Of a stretch of 64,000 bases of DNA, positions 57,054 through 64,000 are shown one piece after another. Position numbers and translations under genes: made by a program. The notes beneath the pieces are model-generated. The model saw nothing but the letters and a program-made list of their open reading frames with translations. It was not told the origin of the DNA and searched no databases. Source of the DNA: Hypholoma sublateritium FD-334 SS-4 (taxonomy: Eukaryota > Basidiomycota > Agaricomycetes > Agaricales > Strophariaceae); the NCBI GenBank assembly GCA_000827495.1, contig KN817521.1, forward strand, positions 620,001-684,000, read 5' to 3'. Within the stretch, counting starts at the first letter, position 1, and every line of letters starts with the position of its first letter.

Positions 57054-59704
57054 ATGCCAATTACTGCGCGCCGCCCAAGCCGCGCGCGCCATATTCTCTC
57101 TAGCCGCAAGAGCGACCACTCCGACCCGGACACTCAGGAGCACGGCGAGGACACCGACACCGTAGCCCCGCTCCACGAGGCCTCGAGCTCGCACCACACC
57201 TCAGGCGTAGGCACCAGCCTGCACAACACGAGCATACGGAACCGCTGCGCTACGCACCCGAACCATGTCCGCGCGCGGCAGAGCCGTCGCGAGCACCACC
57301 ACGACTTCGACTTGCACGCGGGCGCGGAGCCCGGGATTAACCCGCTCAGCGGGAGCGCGATCGCGGAGTATGGTCACTTCCAGCAGGAATGTGTGATCGA
57401 TGTGATCGACTATGACTGCGACGACGTTACGTTCCGCCAGCTTACGAACGAGGGGCTGCTCGGCCTTCTGGCGGAGGGGGGAGGCACGGGGGCGCTCCCG
57501 ACGCATATGGTGCGCTGGATCAATATTGGTGGAGTCGACTGGAGCGTGCTGAGTGCGCTTGCTGTCAAGTACCGTGCGGTGCATTTCGCCGATGCTCTAA
57601 TATCTACTAAGATATCTTGATACTTTGCAAAGACCTCCACTCGCTCGCGTTGGAAGATATCCTGCATGAGCGCGGACACAACCACTCCAAAGCGGACTAC
57701 TACCCCGGCCACCTGTTTATCCGCGTCCTATCCCATTCATTACAACTGGAAGATCTTGACCCAACCCTTCCCAGCTCTAGTGCAGCGTCGTCGCATCTGG
57801 ACCTGGAAGGCGGCGGATATGTTCCTTTCCCTCGCAGCGAGAGTGACCCGATAAAAAAAACCCCCAAATACACCCCCTCTTCGACTTTGGTGCAGACACC
57901 GGAGTCTATCTCAGCGCCTTCATCGGTGAAGGGGAAAGATGCGCCTCCAAGGAATGTTCTTGTCAACCCATTGCGTGCGCCGATGAAGAGATTTACAGGA
58001 TTGAGCGGGTTTGGGGGAGAGGTTGTTTTTATGCTATATGTCCATTCATGATTCTGACTGTTTAAACAGGCGCGGGAACGCAAGGAAAAGGCAATCGAGG
58101 CGTTGAAGAAAGGCGATCGTGTTGCGGTGAAGCACGAACCTATGTTCGTTTTCCTTCAGCCCGATGGTAAGCCATTCACTCGCACATCTTTCGTGTTCTT
58201 CAACTAACGTTGTATTCGTATACGTAGGAACTGTCATCTCAATTCGCACAACTCCAAATCTTGATTTTACTTCACCGATCGCAGAACGCCTGCATCGCTC
58301 TGACTCCATTCTGCGCGTATCAGAGGACGCCTCGCTTCTGGTTGAAAGCTTACTGGACCTCAGTATGTGCCTAGTGGATTATTTGCCTGGCATGCATTGT
58401 GCTGATTGAGGCTATTTCTCGTGGAAATTGTCAGTCGTAGATCGCGTTCTTGAGGTGATTGACGAGTATCAGGTCAAGATCAACCAGCTCGAGCACGACA
58501 TCCTCCTCCACCCCGTAATGAGCAGTGTCCGCAGCCGTATGCTTATGCTCGTCTATAATGAAAAGTCTGATTAAAATTTGCTCCTAGTGCACATCCTCTC
58601 GGGAGACATGATCATGCACAAGCGCACCCTAGATCCGATCAAGACGATGGTATTCGGGCTGCGGCACTACGACGTGCAGCGCTCGCAGGCGATAGCAGAC
58701 AACATGGCGCGCGAGCGGCGCATGCGCATCGACAGGGACGCGGAGGCGCGGTTGGAGAACGACAGCAGTCCGGACCTCGGAGGAAAGGACAAGGCGACGG
58801 AGCGGCGGCCGGTGCTTACGGCAGAGGAGAAGGCGAGCCGTAAGAGGGAGAGGAAGCGGGCGTTTCTCAGGGCGGAGCGGTCGCGCGCTTCTGACCAGCC
58901 AAGGACGCGCATGTCGTATGATTCTGCCAGTGAGGGCCATCCGATGGAGGGGATGTTTGGGGATGTCAATACGGAGACGGAGCGGGTGTATGGATATTTC
59001 AGTTTCAAAGCCAAGGTCTACTTGGTCAGTAAATGCAACTTGGGTTCAGGAATTTTTCATTGATAAATTATTCAGGCGGATGTCAGCGACCATATGGATT
59101 TTGCAATCACTAGCTTGGAGATGTTTTCGGGCATTTCAGAAAATTTGTTGAACTACGCTTTCAATGTGCGTGCCCACTACTACATGACAGTATGCATCTG
59201 TAACTTCCGATTAGATTGCTTCCTATGATATGAACGTTATTATGTGCGCTGCTCGCATTTGACTCTGCAAGGAAATGCTTACCTTTCTGCTATAGGAGCC
59301 GACTGACCGTAACTACGATAATCTTCTTACCTTTGACGCTGTTGACGGGATATTTTGTGGGTTAGGCAATCGTCATGCGTGAAAAACACTGACATCGTTT
59401 ACAGGGGATGAACTTTACGAATTTTTGGAGCGTCAACGGGCGTTCAGATATATTGCATGTCTTGATTAATTCTAAATTGTATTTGATGTTAATCTAATCT
59501 CGTTGTAGCTTCTGGGAGATTGCACTGCCAGCGATGGCAATACTCATTCCGCTATTGATGTACCGCGACATCAGGTCACTCGTGCGGTATCTGAAGCGCC
59601 GAGCGGTGACACGGCGAGTGACAGCCGACTTGAAGGTGCGTGTTTAGTTCCGGGTTGAGGTGCCCTTTAGCTGAGACGATGCCATGTAGCGCAAGCTGGC
59701 GTGA
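57054..59704 (+). CDS. CorA-type Mg2+ transporter (Alr1/Mnr2 group)
   Basis: Divalent cation channel of the plasma or vacuolar membrane. The N-terminal region is long, basic and His-rich (SRKSDHSDPDTQEHGED; REHHHDFDLHAG), then the CorA core: MVRWINIGGVDW, SLALEDILHERGHNHSKADYY, FVFLQPDG, VVDRVLEVIDEYQVKINQLEHDIL, KTMVFGLRHYD, and SDHMDFAITSLEMFSGISENLLNYAFN. The pore motif GMN is rebuilt across an intron as GYFGMNFTNFW (about 59340-59435), followed by the second membrane segment FWEIALPAMAILIPLLMY and a basic tail (RYLKRRAVTRRVTADLKRKLA, stop 59704). A charged insertion (58700-58900) is typical of the fungal group. Exon ends were checked only at some junctions. Confidence 0.85.
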
Positions 59705-60279
59705 CGCGGTTTGGGAGATCGTATATCCAACGGCCATCTGCATTGATACCCTGTAAGGTTAGAGAGAGCCATAATCTGTAAATTAGATTCCATACACGGA
59801 AATGAACAATTCGCTTGTCCGCAAACGGCAGGAAGAGGCTGTGATCACGCCCAAAATACCAGGACACGCGATTGTTGTGCTGAACGGATCTGCTTTAGAC
59901 TCAATGGTCCATAGCTTGCGGGGGGTGTATATATGCCCCATGCGGGGGCAGAGACTGCATCGGTGGTTGTACGGAGCGTAATATGACGTCATTTACAGCA
60001 GCGACGGCGTGCAATGGCCTCCGTTCGTGGGAGGGACATTGGATGGCTTGCGTGGGACGCGGAATGTCGATGGGCCGAGAGTCGCAAGATCTCAAGGCAG
60101 GAGGCGCAAGGGAGGCGAGGTGGCGGAGAATATGGGATGTCAGGGCCAGGATATTTTTGGCCAACAGAACCAAACAGGGCCTGGGCTGGGCGTGTCGTGC
60201 TTCGACGCTTTTTCTTCTCAGCGTCCTTGTCCGCTGCTGTACTTCCCTCTGGGCAGTCTGCGGCGTCTTTCTCATCTCC
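59705..60279. other. Intergenic / 5' region of the long disordered protein
   Basis: About 575 bases. An open frame runs in from about 59983 into the next gene, with a hydrophobic stretch, but the conserved-looking start MPILGGLFSRKNKSASSS is at 60280. TGCCCC and GGGGCA around 59936-59953 could form a small hairpin. Confidence 0.4.
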
Positions 60280-63200
60280 ATGCCCATCCTCGGCGGCCTG
60301 TTCTCCAGAAAGAACAAGTCGGCGTCCTCCTCGCGGGGCGACGACCGCTCCGACAGTCTCCACAGCACTGTCGTCTCAGACTACGATCCTGGCTTGTCGC
60401 CAACATCCACCTCGTCATATGTCACGCCCGACCGGGCAGTGCCCTCCCATCCAAATGCGAGCAACCTTCTCCATCCAGACTCGGCACGCCAAAATTACGC
60501 CTACAGACCGCCTTTGATTGCTTCCCCAACGCCCTCAACATCGAGCACCGGTGGCAGTAGACTGCGTCTCCCCTTTGGACGCAAGAAGTCCGCTACGGCC
60601 CAGCCAAACCCGTCCAGCATCGATCCACCTCGCAAAAGCTTCCAAACACCCCCACGCCCCCAACAGGACAGAAGCAGCACAGATACCGACGGCGCAGAGC
60701 TTCGTCGTCTCCGTCCACCGCCCTCCAGGTCGGCAATATTTGCCGCCTACGGTGATCCAAACAGCGCTCTTTCTACACGCTCTTTACCCAACGACGCTTC
60801 CCCTTTCTCTCTTTCTGAACCCCTGCCACCTCCACCTCCACCGAAAAAGACCCTGTTTGGCTGGGGAAAGAATCATGCCAACCCGTCTCCTACCCCCTCT
60901 CCGACGCGTCTCGACGGGGCATCTCTCTCCAACGGTTACCAAGACTCTGCTGGGTCACCGACAAGCCAAGACAGTTCATCTTTCAATCTTCGGTCTTTTC
61001 GGCATGTACGGCCCCCATCCCCCACAGGTTCCAACGCTTCGCTTGCTCTTCCTGTTCCACGGCCGCGGCCGCGTGGAGAAAGCGTCAATTCAGATTCTGC
61101 GCAGCGAATTTCCGTCGCTGCCTTCCGTGAAGCCCAGGCCAGACGCAGCCAGGCTGGCTCGCCGTCACCATCATTCAGATCCACGAGTCCCGCGCCGGGT
61201 TTACCAAATCAATCGCGCGCGATGACTCCTGACGGTGCTGGGCGGAACAGTCCGCGACCTTCCCGCTCTGCTTCTCATATGCCCTCTCAGCAGCAGCAAA
61301 GGCGCCGTTCCAGCATGGCGATTCAGTCGACTTCTGATTCCGACCCCTCGGCATCATCCTCGGAGGAAGATTCGGAAGATGAAACCGCACAACTCGGCAA
61401 CCGTACCCACCGCGCTTTAAATACACCAGGCGTGCCAGGCAGGACGAAGGCGAAGTCTGAAGTTGGTCATGGACGACATGCACCCGTGGTGTCTTCGAAG
61501 TCTTCTGATTTCCCACTTCCACCGCGAGGACCTAGTTCCCACGTTGGGCACTCGTATTCACCAGCGCCCGACGCATCGCGCGTGGATGAGAATAGGAAGG
61601 TCCCGCAATCGCCCAGCCGGCCGCAATCAACTCTAAGTGTTTATAGCACCAACCTCAGGCCTCGTGCTAGTGTTTCAACTAGCGCCATAACCCCTTCCTC
61701 GGCAGCCAAGCGAGCAAGTATTGTAGCCGCAACAAATTCAAGAATTGGTATCAGTGAGTTGCATTTGCTCAAATTCAATAACGTCTACTAATACCACAAT
61801 AATTGATTTAGCTTCTGGTGCGGATAGTAAAACTTCGTTAGTAGCGCCCCAGAACCAGAACGCACTTCGTACGCCTCAGCTCAACCCGCAGCCTTCAAAG
61901 TCAAGCATCAACACCCAAACGCGCGCTCCTCCGCCACGGCATTCTACTTCTGATTCTGATTCTGATTCCGAGGACGACGCGCCGTTGGCGAAGTTGGTGG
62001 GCCCCAGGCGACCGGGAAGTGCGATGTCTTCTTATTCTAATCTGCATGCCCGCTCGACGGGCAATGTCACTACGCGCTCGGCGACACATATGCCCCCCAA
62101 ACCGCTTATTGACATCAATGAGCTCACTGGGCCCAAGCGCTCGCAGACGTCCCCACAGGAGAAAAGTACTGCTGGTTTCACAGGGGGCCACACATTGCTT
62201 GCGCAGAAGGTCCAGACGCATGCGCACGCGCCGTCTCCTTTGGTGGAGAGTCCAGTATCTATGCATCATTCGCCGACGCAGTGGCAGTCAAACGTCCCAC
62301 GCGAGCACCAGCCTTTGACCACGAATGTGGCGCCTGTCAAATTTGCGACGCCGATGGCATCACCCGTGCAAGAAAAAGGGCAGTTCTTGAGTAACAAGGA
62401 GCTGGATGCGGCGCTGCAAAAGGGGAGCTCGAGCAGTGATACGAGCGAGAGAGCGCCAGTGAGACAGGACTCGACTCCTGATGCAAGGCGCGATGCGCTC
62501 ACCGAGCGGCTGTCGCGCGCTGTCAAGAATACATTACTCTCGTCGCCACAAGATGCCGCCGCACATGAAACTGCTTCTACGGCAGGTTCGCCCCAGCCTT
62601 CTTTCACTTCGCGAGAGACGAGCATACCCCCGCAGAACGTGTCAGCTTCCTCTCGCACCAACGGTGTCAACAACGTTTCTCCTGTTGGCTCACGGCCTAC
62701 TCGCTCCGAAATGCCATTCCCAAGAGCCAAGTCCAGCCACGACCACAGCCCGCCTGACGAAGAACTCGCCTTGCTTCTTGGAACCGCCGTCCAATTCATG
62801 TCGGGCGGCGATCTCCCGCAGAACAACACGCCATCGCCCACCGCTCCGCAGAAAGGCCGCGCCAGCAGCTCGGACAGCAACAGTAGCAGCGACAGCAGCG
62901 ATGATGTGGAGGACTATAACACGGCCCCGACGGCGAGCAAAGACCGCATTGCGCCGATTCCGATCAAGCAGCGCTCGCCACCGCCTTCTTTCAGCGTCAC
63001 ATCGCGGCCGCCCGCGGGCAGGCGCGACGACACGGGGTCGTCCACGGGACCCGCACAGGCGCAAAGGAACAGCCCTCATGCGGGTTACGAGACGCGCCCC
63101 CGGAGCACGACGCTGCAGGCGTCGTCGTCGTCAGGCACCTCGTTCGGCTCGCCGCGCAAACCGTCTGGCGGCGAGGCGCCTGCGCACACGTCGAGCAAGA

Positions 63201-64000
63201 GCGTCGGCTCGCTCAATGGGAACGCCGCGCTCGCTGCGGCCGCAGCGTCGGCCGCGCAGCCCAAGGCCGAGCGCGGCGCGGCGCTGAAGCCCGGCCTCGC
63301 TGGCGGCGTGCGCCAGCGCAGCTCGACGATGATCACCGGCGTCCCGCTGTCCGCGCAGATGAACAAGCCAGCAGCGCCGGCCGCGGCCCCGGTCCAAGCT
63401 CAGGCGCCAGCGCAGGCCCCGGAGAAGCCGTTTGCGATGCGGCGCAACAGCCCCGCGAGCTCGACGGGCGGTTCGAGCAGTGGGCGCACGCCACTGACGC
63501 CGAGGGACGGGAGCGATATCGGCGAGCGGAAGCAGGACGTGGCACCGCTGCCTGAGCGGGTGGGCCAAAGGCGACATATTAAGCGCCGCAGCGTGAGCTT
63601 CGAGGATGACTTGGACGACCTCAGGCCGCCGAGTCGGAGCTACTTGCGCGCGCCGACGTCTTCGCGTGGAAGCTCGGACGCGGGCGATGTGAGCACGGAT
63701 GACGGTGAGGAGCGCAGGAGGCGCGAGCGGCGGCGCGGCGAGGCGAAGGCGTCGATTGAGGTTTGTCTATTTTTCCAGCCATCGAGATGCGGATATTGAT
63801 TCCGTATTTAGCTCGGCAATGTTGTCAATGGGCGCGGGCCCGTTCTGGACGAGGACGACGATGACCTACCCGTGAACCGCGCGATGAACCCGCGCATGTC
63901 GGCGGTGAACCCGATGATGGCAATGGGCAACCCAATGGCAATGCAGATGGGCTTCGGTGGCGCGCCGGGCGCTGCGATGTGGGGCGGCGGGATGGGCATG
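60280..64000 (+). CDS. Very long Ser/Pro-rich disordered protein, 3' end outside window
   Basis: Function unknown. Exons 60280-61747, 61812-63760 and 63812 to the edge stay in frame; over 1,190 residues are visible. Almost all of it is low-complexity: runs of Ser, Pro, Arg and Gln (PPPPPPKKTLFGWGKNHANPS; SQQQQRRRSSM), a Ser-Asp repeat (SDSDSDSEDDAPLAKLVGP) and many S/T-P sites, with short basic clusters like HIKRRSVSFEDDLDDLRPPS. The last visible part is Met/Gly-rich (NPRMSAVNPMMAMGNPMAMQ), perhaps a prion-like tail. The many S/T-P and R-x-x-S sites suggest heavy phosphorylation, such as a polarity or cytoskeletal scaffold; that is inference. No globular domain is seen. Confidence 0.6.

Noticed and set aside
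1..64000. Transposons, CRISPR arrays, rRNA or tRNA genes
   Set aside because: No transposase, reverse transcriptase, terminal repeats, regular spacer repeats or rRNA blocks were recognised. I could not run a tRNA search, so a tRNA cannot be fully excluded.

Overview
The window is nuclear DNA from a filamentous fungus, most likely a mushroom-forming basidiomycete (Agaricomycetes). The evidence is dense, intron-rich genes with introns of about 50-70 nt, a full set of eukaryotic housekeeping proteins (GCP4, NAF1, POM152, mitochondrial processing peptidase alpha, mitochondrial EF-Ts), and basidiomycete-style desaturase, DHHC palmitoyltransferase and alkaline ceramidase genes. I saw no bacterial operons, CRISPR arrays, rRNA, confident tRNA or recognisable transposon. 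One ambiguous base (N) lies at 36514. Gene models were built by hand by joining exons at splice sites and checking that each total is divisible by three; models given only as a span are marked.

Layout, left to right. 1-14.9 kb: a delta-9 acyl-CoA desaturase running off the left edge (-), CutC (-), a CCCH-type coiled-coil protein (+), a PFA4-like palmitoyltransferase (-), a predicted mitochondrial protein (+), a PEHE-like nuclear protein (-), a membrane-anchored degenerate SDR (+) and an ACT-domain protein (-). 15.3-31 kb: secreted RNase T2 (-), a doubtful membrane ORF (-), mitochondrial EF-Ts (-), NAF1 (+), inorganic pyrophosphatase (-), GCP4 (-), a TBC-domain protein (+) and a 50-residue membrane protein (+). 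31.3-42.7 kb: a CAT/condensation-like acyltransferase (-), a GDP-fucose-transporter-like SLC35C protein (-), a divergent O-fucosyltransferase-like protein (+), ketopantoate reductase (-) and an MpaB-like oxygenase (+). 43-60 kb: MPP alpha (+), two tandem alkaline ceramidases (+), POM152 (-), a catalytically dead RNase III/dsRBD protein (+), a tail-anchored thioredoxin (-) and a CorA/Mnr2 Mg2+ transporter (+). 60.3 kb to the edge: a very long, low-complexity disordered protein, cut by the window end.

Most of the window is ordinary housekeeping. The most accessory-looking stretch is 31.3-42.7 kb, where a GDP-fucose-transporter-like gene and an O-fucosyltransferase-like gene sit head to head, which suggests a donor-import plus transfer module in the Golgi. 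The most unusual sequence-level signal is gene structure: several microexons of 4-11 nt, including an apparently conserved 4-nt exon in both ceramidase copies, and two GC-AG introns that both start GCGAGT. Several enzyme-family proteins (TBC, RNase III, SDR) have lost their canonical catalytic residues and may be structural or regulatory.
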